Assembly (NCBI GenBank): GCA_028282865.1
Contig: JANQHA010000417.1
Location: 1-11,049, forward strand
Source of the DNA: Oligoflexales bacterium
GTDB taxonomy: Bacteria; Bdellovibrionota_B; Oligoflexia; Oligoflexales; CACXFL01
Direction of reading: 5' to 3'
DNA: 11,049 nucleotides
In this document: in pieces, positions 1 to 6,763 of the stretch
Numbering within the stretch: the first letter of the stretch is position 1
Layout: every line of letters starts with the position of its first letter
Program-made: the position numbers and the translations under genes
The notes under the pieces: generated by a model
What the model was told of the DNA's origin: nothing
The model's input: only the letters and a program-made list of their open reading frames with translations
The model's database searches: none

Positions 1-1055
1 ATTAGTCGGCCTACTCCCCTACTCAGCTCTTCGAGCTCCTTACTATCTAGCACTGCCTTATCAAGCATCCTTTGTCGAATTTTGGCGAGTTCTGCAGCAA
101 TTTTTGCCCTGTCATCGTAATATGTTCTAAGCTCATTAAAATGGCCTGTAGCAACTTTCTCCCACTCCTTAGAAGCCTTACCTTCTATGTCGATCAAGAT
201 GGGCTCTACCTTTTTCATAAGTTCTGCATCTTGGAGCCTAGAGTCAAATCTGAAATCAGATCGATTAGGTAAGGTTCTAAGAACAAATTCTTCAGACAGT
301 TCCTCCAAGTTTTTCTTAACTTCCGCGTCAGAGTATTTAGGTTGCTTTTCAGTTAAGCCGACAATCTGACTTAATATATCTCGGACACTTTTCACAGAGG
401 TGACAGCGCCTGTTATAAGGTTGGGCCCTCGGTCCCGCCCTTGCTTAGTCAGACGGTCTGGAATACCAATAACAAGATGCCAAAGAGCATCATCATTATT
501 TCGAGCAATAGAAATCTCAATCTTCTTGCTACCTTTGAGAAACACAGGAGAAAAACGCCACACATAATTTTGATTAGGGTCGAGAGCAGAAGGCACGATG
601 AGAGCACCCTGGCGCTTCAATTTATCCCAAATTTCGCTATTCCACGACTCTGATCCGTTCTTCTCAATATAAGCCTGCCTTGATTTTTTCAGTTCGCTAG
701 TCAGATCAAAATCAAAGCTAGCAAGGTTCACTTCCTGAACACCGGCTTTGTCTGGGTCAAAGCTCAGATCTGGAGCTGGCTCAATATTAGGGCTGATATA
801 AATCTGCTTGACTAAGTCTTCTAATAGCAGATCAAACATGACTATTTTTTCAGGGGTAAGCGAGTTTATAAATTCCTCCGAAATAGCTGCCCTAACCTGA
901 GCCATATCTATGGTCTGTTTAGCAGTAGAACTTTGCTCAGACGAATTGCTATTCTCCGCCTTAGAGGTTTCGCCATCGTTGGGCTCAGAAAACCCTTTAT
1001 GAAAACTAGTTGTGAGTAAAAGAAAAAAGACGCTGAAAGATAATAGTAATCTCAT
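1..1055 (-). CDS. Exported protein of unknown function, 3' end outside window
   Basis: An uninterrupted minus-strand reading frame starts at the ATG at 1055 and is still open at base 1, giving at least 351 residues; the stop lies beyond the left edge. It begins MRLLLSFSVFFLLLTTSF, a typical signal peptide (Arg, then a long hydrophobic core), followed by a Ser/Asn/Glu-rich low-complexity linker at about residues 24-47. The rest is mixed charged and hydrophobic sequence, with a segment rich in aromatic and beta-type residues around 150-200 (YVWRFSPVFLKG, then WHLVIGIPDRL) and a Lys/Glu/Leu-rich, probably helical or coiled-coil C-terminal part in the visible region. The ribosome binding site is weak (GAG about 6 bases upstream). 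An ATG at 1071 is out of frame. I do not recognise the family. It is transcribed divergently from the gene at 1300, so the 244-bp gap must hold its promoter. Likely periplasmic or secreted; coding status is well supported by the long open frame and signal peptide, function unknown. Confidence 0.8.
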   Translation of the reverse strand, partial: MRLLLSFSVFFLLLTTSFHKGFSEPNDGETSKAENSNSSEQSSTAKQTIDMAQVRAAISEEFINSLTPEKIVMFDLLLEDLVKQIYISPNIEPAPDLSFDPDKAGVQEVNLASFDFDLTSELKKSRQAYIEKNGSESWNSEIWDKLKRQGALIVPSALDPNQNYVWRFSPVFLKGSKKIEISIARNNDDALWHLVIGIPDRLTKQGRDRGPNLITGAVTSVKSVRDILSQIVGLTEKQPKYSDAEVKKNLEELSEEFVLRTLPNRSDFRFDSRLQDAELMKKVEPILIDIEGKASKEWEKVATGHFNELRTYYDDRAKIAAELAKIRQRMLDKAVLDSKELEELSRGVGRL

Positions 1056-1299
1056 TTTTAACTCGATTCATGGTGGTTATTAACGGTATAAAAATGCTCA
1101 AGAGCGGACTAAATATAATACTAATGCCTGTATTTCAAGCACTAAGATAGATCTAACCCTTCAAAGAGATTTATCAATTTATATTTAATTTCAGCACCTT
1201 AGGCTAACTTATCTCTTTAAGCATAGATTTGATTGGCTTTTCTGCTTCAAAACAAAAATAATCAACGCAAATAACTCTTTCAGAAAATAGGTACTAATA

Positions 1300-1716
1300 A
1301 TGACTAATCATTTTAGCGGTTTAATAAGAAGCGAGACATTCAATAGGTGTATGGAGTTGGTAGACAGCTCCACATCTATCAATATTGTAGGAAAATCAGG
1401 TAGTGGAAAAACCCTTTTATCTCAGGCAATCATTCAGAGTTTTGCCGATAAAAACCCGCTAAAACTCAACAACCAAGATTTGACTCTTTTGGATCAGTAT
1501 GCGGACTCAGACGATTACAATTTATATATCTTTGATCACTTGGACTTGATTTCTGGTAAGCCGATGCTTCAAAAAATGACGGCAGATTTTATTCGGCGGC
1601 AAACCGAGAAAGGTAATCAGTTTATCTTTGAACACATCGGTGACCCAAAAGAGTTACCGCTAACCGATTATTTGACCGAAACTTTGATGAGATTTCCGGT
1701 TGTTTACTTGCACTGA
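1300..1716 (+). CDS. Small DnaA/Hda-like P-loop ATPase lacking lid and DNA-binding domains
   Basis: A 138-residue cytoplasmic protein. The sequence shows Walker A GKSGSGKT at residues 31-38 and a Walker B-like strand LYIFDHLD at 75-82. From there to the end it follows the DnaA domain III pattern closely: a GK motif after Walker B, a helix resembling the one before sensor 1, then QFIFEHIGDPKELP where DnaA has its sensor 1 strand and Pro-Pro-Lys-Glu turn, and finally MRFPVVYL where DnaA carries the box VII arginine finger (SRF). It stops there, so the AAA+ lid, and the helix-turn-helix domain of DnaA, are missing; Hda, the replication-regulatory DnaA relative, keeps the lid and is about 230 residues. 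The ribosome binding site is modest (AGG, 9 bases upstream). uup follows 18 bases after the stop, so the two are probably cotranscribed. The DnaA/Hda relationship is inferred from motif order; a regulator of replication initiation is possible but not shown. Other small AAA+ loaders are the alternative. Confidence 0.75.
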   Translation: MTNHFSGLIRSETFNRCMELVDSSTSINIVGKSGSGKTLLSQAIIQSFADKNPLKLNNQDLTLLDQYADSDDYNLYIFDHLDLISGKPMLQKMTADFIRRQTEKGNQFIFEHIGDPKELPLTDYLTETLMRFPVVYLH

Positions 1717-1734
1717 TTGTGGTCATTTCAAGTC

Positions 1735-3528
1735 ATGTCGGTATTATTAAACTGTCAATTAATCAGCAAATCTTTCTCTTCAAAGTCTTTATTCTCGGGG
1801 GTAACCTTCGGGGTATTCGAAGGAGATCGACTAGGCCTCATCGGGGCTAACGGATCGGGCAAATCGACTTTGCTTAAGATACTGGCAGGTATTGATGAAG
1901 CTGACGAAGGCGAAGTATCAAGAAGACGACATTTAAAGGTCGCATACATTCCTCAAAGCGATGACTTTGATAGAAATGACTCAATTTTTGCTGCAGCAAA
2001 GAGGTACGTCGAGGCCTCCAGCATCCATGTCGACGATGCCGATGTCAATATTAGCAGATCGCTAAGTAAGGTTGGTTTCGAAAACATGGATTTACTGGTG
2101 TCGGCCTTATCTGGTGGCTGGCGCAAGAGGTTAGCAATTGCCGGTGCAATAGCTCTAGAACCCGATATTTTAATGTTAGATGAGCCCACTAACCACCTCG
2201 ACATAGAAGGCGTGTTATGGTTAGAGAGGCTCCTAAAGAACTCCTCGTTTGCTTGGGTACTTATTAGCCACGATCGTTATTTTCTCGAAAATACGGTCAC
2301 CAAAGTCGCTGAGCTTAACCATATCTATAAAGACGGACTATTACTTTGTGAAGGGCCATATAGCGATTTCATTCAAAAGAGAAATGAACTCCGCAAAGAG
2401 CAAGCCTCCTACGCAGAATCTTTAGCTAATAAAGTCCGGCGTGAAGTCGAGTGGCTAAAACGAGGGCCAAAAGCACGCACCACCAAGGCAAAGTCAAGGG
2501 TTGATGGAGCTCAGTCACTTATGGAAGAGCTATCAGATGTCAGAGGTAGGTTAAAGACGAGTTCGGCAAATATCGACTTTTCTGGTTCAGAGCGCAAAAC
2601 TAAAAAGTTAATCACAGCCAAAGATATCTGTATAAAGCTTGGCGGTAAGCCACTCATCAAAAATCTCAATCTAGTTTTATCACCAGGGATTCGGTTAGGA
2701 CTACTTGGTGCGAATGGCTCCGGTAAGTCGACACTGTTAAAATTACTCATTAAAGAAATAGACCCAGACCAGGGGTCAATCACTCATGCAGATAAGCTTA
2801 AATACGTTTACTTCGAGCAGTCACGCTCTTCTCTGGACCAAAGCCTAACACTAAAGCAAGCGCTAAGCGAACTAGGAGATTCAGTCATTTACCGAGGAAG
2901 ATCGATCCATGTCGCTTCCTGGGCCAAACGATTTCAATTTCGTCCAGAACAACTAGACACATTAGTAGAGAAGCTTTCAGGCGGCGAACAGGCCCGGGTC
3001 GTAATAGCGAGGCTCATGCTCCAAGAGGCTGATGTATTGCTTCTTGACGAACCTACCAATGACCTGGACATACCGACGCTTGAAGTGCTTGAGGAAAGCC
3101 TAGAAGAATTTCCCGGAGCCGTGGTCCTCGTAAGTCACGACAGATTTATGTTAGACCGGGTATCCAATGTATATGTCGGTTTAGATGGAATAGGTACTAG
3201 CCAAGTGTACGCTGATTTCGACCAATGGCAGAAGTCACTCAAAAACAGTGGCGCCAAGAAAAAGGCCAGCGACAAAACAAAGCCTAATTCAAACATAAAA
3301 AAGAAAGCAAAACTAACATACAAAGACCAGCGTGAGCTCGACATGATGGAAGATAATATTCTCCAAGCTGAATCGGACCTAGCTTCCGCTCAAGCAAAAG
3401 TCGATGACCCAAGCATTGCCACTAACACCACTGACCTTGTCAAGGCCACCCAAGAATTAGAGAGCGCTCAAACTAAAGTCGATGCTTTATATGCAAGGTG
3501 GGCGGAGTTGGAGGCTAAAACGGACTAA
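1735..3528 (+). CDS. uup: ABC-F family ATPase Uup
   Basis: A soluble 597-residue twin-ATPase ABC protein with no membrane segments. Domain 1 has Walker A GANGSGKST (37-45), signature LSGGW (125-129), Walker B ILMLDEP (145-151) and H-loop SHDR (178-181). The interdomain linker (about 210-285) has the Uup-type stretch EWLKRGPKARTTKAK (239-253). Domain 2 has Walker A (325-333), signature LSGGE (414-418), Walker B VLLLDEP (434-440) and SHDR (467-470). A Lys-rich tether (about 502-526) leads to the C-terminal coiled coil beginning LTYKDQREL (527 to the end), which distinguishes Uup from EttA and other ABC-F proteins. Family knowledge: ABC-F proteins act on ribosomes, and Uup is also linked to DNA branch intermediates and precise transposon excision in E. 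coli. I chose the ATG at 1735, which gives the usual N-terminus; an in-frame TTG directly after the preceding stop (1717) would add six residues. No strong ribosome binding site is visible, so translation may be coupled to the upstream gene. Confidence 0.95.
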   Translation: MSVLLNCQLISKSFSSKSLFSGVTFGVFEGDRLGLIGANGSGKSTLLKILAGIDEADEGEVSRRRHLKVAYIPQSDDFDRNDSIFAAAKRYVEASSIHVDDADVNISRSLSKVGFENMDLLVSALSGGWRKRLAIAGAIALEPDILMLDEPTNHLDIEGVLWLERLLKNSSFAWVLISHDRYFLENTVTKVAELNHIYKDGLLLCEGPYSDFIQKRNELRKEQASYAESLANKVRREVEWLKRGPKARTTKAKSRVDGAQSLMEELSDVRGRLKTSSANIDFSGSERKTKKLITAKDICIKLGGKPLIKNLNLVLSPGIRLGLLGANGSGKSTLLKLLIKEIDPDQGSITHADKLKYVYFEQSRSSLDQSLTLKQALSELGDSVIYRGRSIHVASWAKRFQFRPEQLDTLVEKLSGGEQARVVIARLMLQEADVLLLDEPTNDLDIPTLEVLEESLEEFPGAVVLVSHDRFMLDRVSNVYVGLDGIGTSQVYADFDQWQKSLKNSGAKKKASDKTKPNSNIKKKAKLTYKDQRELDMMEDNILQAESDLASAQAKVDDPSIATNTTDLVKATQELESAQTKVDALYARWAELEAKTD

Positions 3529-3585
3529 AAGAGTTAAACGGTTTTATAAGTTTGTAATTGGTTATGGTTAGTTTTGATTGGTCCT

Positions 3586-3620
3586 TTGACAGCCTAACGA
3601 CAATTGCGTTAGGCTATAAT
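3586..3620 (+). promoter_or_regulatory. Consensus -35/-10 pair with a palindrome filling the spacer
   Basis: A perfect TTGACA at 3586-3591 and a perfect TATAAT at 3615-3620 are separated by 23 bases instead of the usual 16-18. The spacer is occupied by a perfect inverted repeat, AGCCTAACG (3591-3599) and CGTTAGGCT (3607-3615), with CAATTG (itself palindromic) in the loop. The -10 lies about 40 bases before the start codon at 3661, a sensible distance. The hairpin has no T tract behind it, so it is a poor intrinsic terminator for uup; an operator for a dimeric regulator is more likely. Which hexamers are really used is an inference. Confidence 0.55.
3591..3615. repeat. 9-bp perfect inverted repeat (operator candidate)
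   Basis: AGCCTAACG at 3591-3599 is mirrored exactly by CGTTAGGCT at 3607-3615 with a 7-base centre. It overlaps the last base of the -35 and the first base of the -10 of the candidate promoter for the gene at 3661, so a protein bound here would control that promoter. No second copy was noticed elsewhere in the window. Confidence 0.7.
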
Positions 3621-3660
3621 ATACGTCCGAACAAACTATCATTTGTAAAAGGTATGATCT

Positions 3661-4533
3661 ATGGCGAAGTTTCTTCTGCTTATGCTGTTGTCCAGTTTTT
3701 CTCAGTTGATTGTCGCTGATCCGATACATCCAGGTGCAGAATTAAAAAGACAAGCTTTAACAAACCCTACCTTAGCGGTAGGTGTATGGGATGTTACCAC
3801 AGCAAAGCATGCATATAATCATGGGTACGTTACCTTTCTCAGCGGTAATGGTGTTGTCGCGGCCATCGGCAAGAATGACACCGGTGCTTATTCCGCACAG
3901 CATGCGTTAGAGTGGACCAGGAATATCCGTAAAGCTTTGCCAGAAATCGTTTTACTGGTCGATGTCGATGGCCTCTTTAACTTGCCTCCAGCCGATGCAG
4001 TTGAGCTTGTCAACGAGCTTGAGCAGCTTGGCGCCGCCGGCATTGTCTATGATGATCAAGAGCCACAAAATAGAAAAGCGGGAATGAAGAAGGGTAAAAC
4101 CCAAATCAGTTTAGAAAGAAATTTAGAAGTCTTGACAGCAGTCGTTAAAGGTAAAATAAACCCTAATACCTTGATTTTTGCGCGTACATCCAATGAGAAC
4201 AAACAAGAAGCTTTTGATATAGCATTGAAGTATGATCGAGCTGGAGCCGATGTCGTTATTGCTGAAAGCCTAAATGACGAACCACGACTCCTGTCAAGAC
4301 TAGCAAGCGAACTCAATAATGCCTTAACGAGTGTGATACATATTCCTGAAGGAGTAGGTATTGAAGCCCTTTGGAGCCCTGAAGTATATCAGGCCAGTAG
4401 TGTGGGTGTAATAATCGCCCCTACCATCCTGACAGAAGCAGCAAACCAAGCGATGCAAAATGCCCTCTTACTGGGTATTATGTCTTGCGACAATTACTTG
4501 ACGAGATCAAATGTGGCGACCAGCTCCTATTAA
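3661..4533 (+). CDS. Exported isocitrate lyase/PEP mutase superfamily protein
   Basis: A 290-residue protein. Residues 1-19 (hydrophobic core LLLMLLSSFSQLIVA, then DP) look like a signal peptide ahead of the normal start of the fold, so it is probably periplasmic. The rest follows the ICL/PEPM (PEP mutase, 2-methylisocitrate lyase) barrel: GVWDVTTAKHA (41-51, cf. GVYDALSA), the metal-binding strand VDVDG (100-104), ELEQLGAAGIVYDDQ (120-133, cf. AGAAGIHIEDQ), IFARTSN (172-178, cf. IIARTDA) and AGADVVIAES (194-203, cf. AGAD-phosphate/metal strand with E). The gating loop after DDQ, which carries Lys-Arg-Cys-Gly-His in lyases, here reads NRKAGMKKGK, so the lyase cysteine is absent. The reaction is therefore unknown; a hydrolase, mutase or non-catalytic role are all possible. 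Ribosome binding site AAAAGG, 8 bases upstream. The fusion gene at 4566 starts 32 bases after its stop, suggesting an operon. Superfamily assignment is confident from motif order; export is inferred. Confidence 0.85.
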   Translation: MAKFLLLMLLSSFSQLIVADPIHPGAELKRQALTNPTLAVGVWDVTTAKHAYNHGYVTFLSGNGVVAAIGKNDTGAYSAQHALEWTRNIRKALPEIVLLVDVDGLFNLPPADAVELVNELEQLGAAGIVYDDQEPQNRKAGMKKGKTQISLERNLEVLTAVVKGKINPNTLIFARTSNENKQEAFDIALKYDRAGADVVIAESLNDEPRLLSRLASELNNALTSVIHIPEGVGIEALWSPEVYQASSVGVIIAPTILTEAANQAMQNALLLGIMSCDNYLTRSNVATSSY

Positions 4534-4565
4534 CGACTCAAACTTGGAAATTATATAGAGTAACA

Positions 4566-5588
4566 ATGAACGCCACCAAGTTCTACCAACTCCTAGACGC
4601 ATTCTTCTCAACTCTTAAATCGCGAATGGTCTCCCAAAACATTGAGCTGCCACCCCACTGGGATATTGATCATATTTGCTATAGAGTTGAAACCTTGCAT
4701 CAATACGAAGCTATGAAAGAATTCCTCGCAAGCTTCAGCGATAAACTCATAGAGAGCCCGGTAAATGGTCGAGCGATCTCCACTTTTAAACTAAACGAAT
4801 CTGTGTATTTCGATGGCCGGCAGATCGACCTGATAGAGCTTCCGGCACCTAAGCCTGACAAGAAGATCGCAGAAGGCTTCGAGCATATTGAAGTGGTCAT
4901 AGACCAAACCTTTGACAAAATTAGATCGATGTATCCTGGTTGTAAGTTTAAAGATTCGGGATTAAATAAATTCTTTAATAAGGAGCTGGAGCTTCAACTC
5001 GATAATTACGCCATCAAGTTCCACCAGTTATCTCTAGAGTCAGTGATAAACCTAGAATCAAACCAAAGAGTTCACTCTGCAATAGAAGGTTGTAGGGTTC
5101 TAGATCTGCTAAGCGAGTTTGACCCACTTATCGCCGGTACCTTTCCACTCAAAATCGCCACCAATAGTTCAGATGTAGACATCCTGCTTTATAGTCCTAA
5201 CTTAGATAAACTTGCGGCCGAGATTTCATCCCATTTCTCACAGTGCGAAAGCTTTGAGACCCATACAAGAATCGAAAATGATCTGGAGTATCTTATCGCA
5301 CGGTTCAACTTCCATGGCGTTCCTTTTGAACTATTTGGTCAAAATATCGAAACCGTCGAGCAAAAGGCTTATAAACATTTTCAAGTCGAAGAAAGGTTAC
5401 TCAAACTTGGTGGTCAAAAACTTCGAACTCAAATTATATCTTATAGAAAACAAGGCCTAAAAACTGAACCGGCTTTCGCGAGGGCTCTTAATTTGCACGA
5501 AGATCCTTACCTTAAGCTTCTAGAATTACATAACGGGTCTAACTCTAACCTTATAGAACTATTACAAATTGCCAGATCAAGCCTTTAA
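4566..5588 (+). CDS. YecM-like (VOC fold) and DUF4269 fusion protein
   Basis: A 340-residue cytoplasmic protein made of two recognisable parts. Residues 1 to about 165 resemble YecM, a vicinal-oxygen-chelate (glyoxalase-fold) family: a helical start, WDIDHICYR (32-40), ELPAPKP (91-97) and EGFEHIEVVID (103-113), offering His36, Glu91 and His107 as candidate metal ligands. Residues about 170-340 resemble DUF4269: LIAGTFPLKI (188-197), SSDVDILLY (201-209, a nucleotidyltransferase-like Asp-x-Asp strand), FELFGQ (254-259), AYKHFQVEERLL (268-279), KQGLKTEPAFA (295-305). I chose the ATG at 4566 because YecM-like sequence begins there; the frame extends upstream to an ATG at 4485 but that part overlaps the previous gene and adds non-homologous residues. 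No membrane segment or signal peptide. Neither domain has an established reaction that I know of. The domain calls are from remembered family motifs; the junction being one continuous frame is seen directly. Confidence 0.8.
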   Translation: MNATKFYQLLDAFFSTLKSRMVSQNIELPPHWDIDHICYRVETLHQYEAMKEFLASFSDKLIESPVNGRAISTFKLNESVYFDGRQIDLIELPAPKPDKKIAEGFEHIEVVIDQTFDKIRSMYPGCKFKDSGLNKFFNKELELQLDNYAIKFHQLSLESVINLESNQRVHSAIEGCRVLDLLSEFDPLIAGTFPLKIATNSSDVDILLYSPNLDKLAAEISSHFSQCESFETHTRIENDLEYLIARFNFHGVPFELFGQNIETVEQKAYKHFQVEERLLKLGGQKLRTQIISYRKQGLKTEPAFARALNLHEDPYLKLLELHNGSNSNLIELLQIARSSL

Positions 5589-5624
5589 TAGAGTTGTTTG
5601 TTGATAGCGACAGAAAAGTTGTAG

Positions 5625-5653
5625 TTGAAGGAATGGTCTAACTGTTCTATTTT
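5625..5653 (+). promoter_or_regulatory. Candidate sigma-70-type promoter for the peroxidase gene
   Basis: TTGAAG (5625-5630), a 17-base spacer, and TATTTT (5648-5653), lying 27 bases upstream of the start codon at 5681. Both boxes are imperfect, so this is a moderate prediction; readthrough from the upstream operon is also possible because no terminator is visible between 5589 and 5680. Confidence 0.35.
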
Positions 5654-5680
5654 CCGAGCATAATCTTCGGAGGTAGTGTT

Positions 5681-6682
5681 ATGAAAACCATTTATATGAT
5701 AGCTGGATTTTATCTGTTCGTAAGTAGTATCAATTTCCTTCAGGCAAAGCCCCGCACCGGAGAGCCGATTCAGCCGATTAAACGACCTAGCAAAGTAAAC
5801 CCTAAGGAAGTCGAATTAGGGAAAAAGTTGTTCTTTGAACCGCGGCTTTCAAAGTCAGGATTTATCTCATGTAATTCTTGTCATAATTTAGCTACGGGTG
5901 GTGCCGACAATCTAAAAAGCTCCATCGGTCATGGATGGCAACTCGGACCAATCAACTCCCCTACCGTACTAAACTCTTCCTACAACCTGGCTCAGTTTTG
6001 GGACGGCAGGGCAAAAGATTTATTTGAGCAAGCAGGTGGGCCAATAGCTAATCCCGGCGAGATGGCCTCTACTCACGCTCTAGCCGTTAAAACTCTGAGT
6101 TCTATTCCAGAATACAGAAAGGAATTTAAAAGGGTTTACGGTACAAAAAAGATTAAGATTGAACACGTTCAGCGCGCTATAGCAGCGTTTGAGAAGACTC
6201 TTGTCACCCCAAACTCACGTTTTGACAAATGGCTGGGAGGCGATGATAAAGCACTTAGTAAGCATGAGTTAACGGGGTACCAAAACTTCAAAAAATTTGG
6301 TTGCATTACCTGTCATAATGGTCCCGCTGTGGGAAGCAATTCATTTCAAAAATTTGGTATGGTTCATCCCTATACTAAGGACACTAAAACCTTAGGTCGA
6401 TTTAACGTTACAAAAAAACCGGCTGATAAATACTTTTTCAAGGTACCGACGTTAAGAAACATCGAACTCACCGCCCCTTACTTTCATGACGGAGAAACAT
6501 GGAGCCTAGCTGAAGCGGTTAAAATTATGGCCTGGCATCAGCTAGGATTAAAACCTAATAAAGATGAGGTAAAATCGATTGTAGCATTTCTAAAAACATT
6601 GACCGGTGAACAGCCGAAAATTGTCTATCCGGTTCTGCCGCCTTCTACCGGGGCGACTCCAAGGCCTGATACCACAAAATAA
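5681..6682 (+). CDS. Di-haem cytochrome c peroxidase (CcpA/MauG family)
   Basis: A 333-residue exported protein. Residues 1-22 form a signal peptide (hydrophobic stretch ending FLQA before KPRTG). Two haem c attachment sites are present: CNSCH at 64-68 (peroxidatic, N-terminal domain) and CITCH at 208-212 (electron-transferring, C-terminal domain). Other family marks are FFEPRLSKSGFISC (51-64), FWDGRAKDLFEQ (106-117), ANPGEM (123-128, with the conserved Glu127), VPTLRNIELTAPYFHDG (255-271) and VKIMAWHQLG (280-289), where Met283 is the likely axial ligand of the high-potential haem, favouring a classical peroxidase over MauG, which has Tyr. The family reduces hydrogen peroxide in the periplasm with electrons from small cytochromes or cupredoxins. 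The last 20 residues form a Pro/Thr-rich tail. Length is normal for the family. A strong ribosome binding site GGAGG (5669-5673) sits 7 bases before the ATG. No partner cytochrome or regulator is in the window. Confidence 0.93.
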   Translation: MKTIYMIAGFYLFVSSINFLQAKPRTGEPIQPIKRPSKVNPKEVELGKKLFFEPRLSKSGFISCNSCHNLATGGADNLKSSIGHGWQLGPINSPTVLNSSYNLAQFWDGRAKDLFEQAGGPIANPGEMASTHALAVKTLSSIPEYRKEFKRVYGTKKIKIEHVQRAIAAFEKTLVTPNSRFDKWLGGDDKALSKHELTGYQNFKKFGCITCHNGPAVGSNSFQKFGMVHPYTKDTKTLGRFNVTKKPADKYFFKVPTLRNIELTAPYFHDGETWSLAEAVKIMAWHQLGLKPNKDEVKSIVAFLKTLTGEQPKIVYPVLPPSTGATPRPDTTK

Positions 6683-6693
6683 AACGATTGCTT

Positions 6694-6713
6694 AGCCCCA
6701 AACTCTTGGGGCT
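6694..6713. terminator. Hairpin between convergent genes, probable terminator
   Basis: AGCCCCAA (6694-6701) and TTGGGGCT (6706-6713) form an 8-bp stem with a 4-base loop. It sits 11 bases after the peroxidase stop and about 50 bases past the end of the convergent gene at 6764. The T tract on the plus strand is short (TTT including the last stem base); on the minus strand a T-rich run follows at a distance. A weak or bidirectional intrinsic terminator. Confidence 0.6.
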
Positions 6714-6763
6714 TTAGCTAGTATTATCTCGATCGTTGTAAAGTTCATAAAAGAATATAAACT

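Noticed and set aside
72..653. Three short plus-strand ORFs (72-272, 187-369, 441-653)
   Set aside because: They lie antisense to the long minus-strand exported-protein frame, have no ribosome binding sites and look like shadow translations.
1163..1218. AAAGAGAT (1163-1170) and ATCTCTTT (1211-1218) inverted repeat in the first divergent region
   Set aside because: Only 8 bp with a 40-base loop in AT-rich sequence; likely chance.
1755..3344. Minus-strand ORFs inside uup
   Set aside because: Antisense shadows of a clearly identified ABC-F gene.
3591..3615. The palindrome as an intrinsic terminator of uup
   Set aside because: No T tract follows on either strand, and it is embedded between promoter-like hexamers; an operator reading is preferred.
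4056..5460. ORFs at 4056-4316 (-), 4700-4918 (-) and 5212-5460 (+)
   Set aside because: Out-of-frame shadows within the PEP-mutase-like gene and the YecM-DUF4269 gene; the sequences are Ser/Leu-rich with no features of their own.
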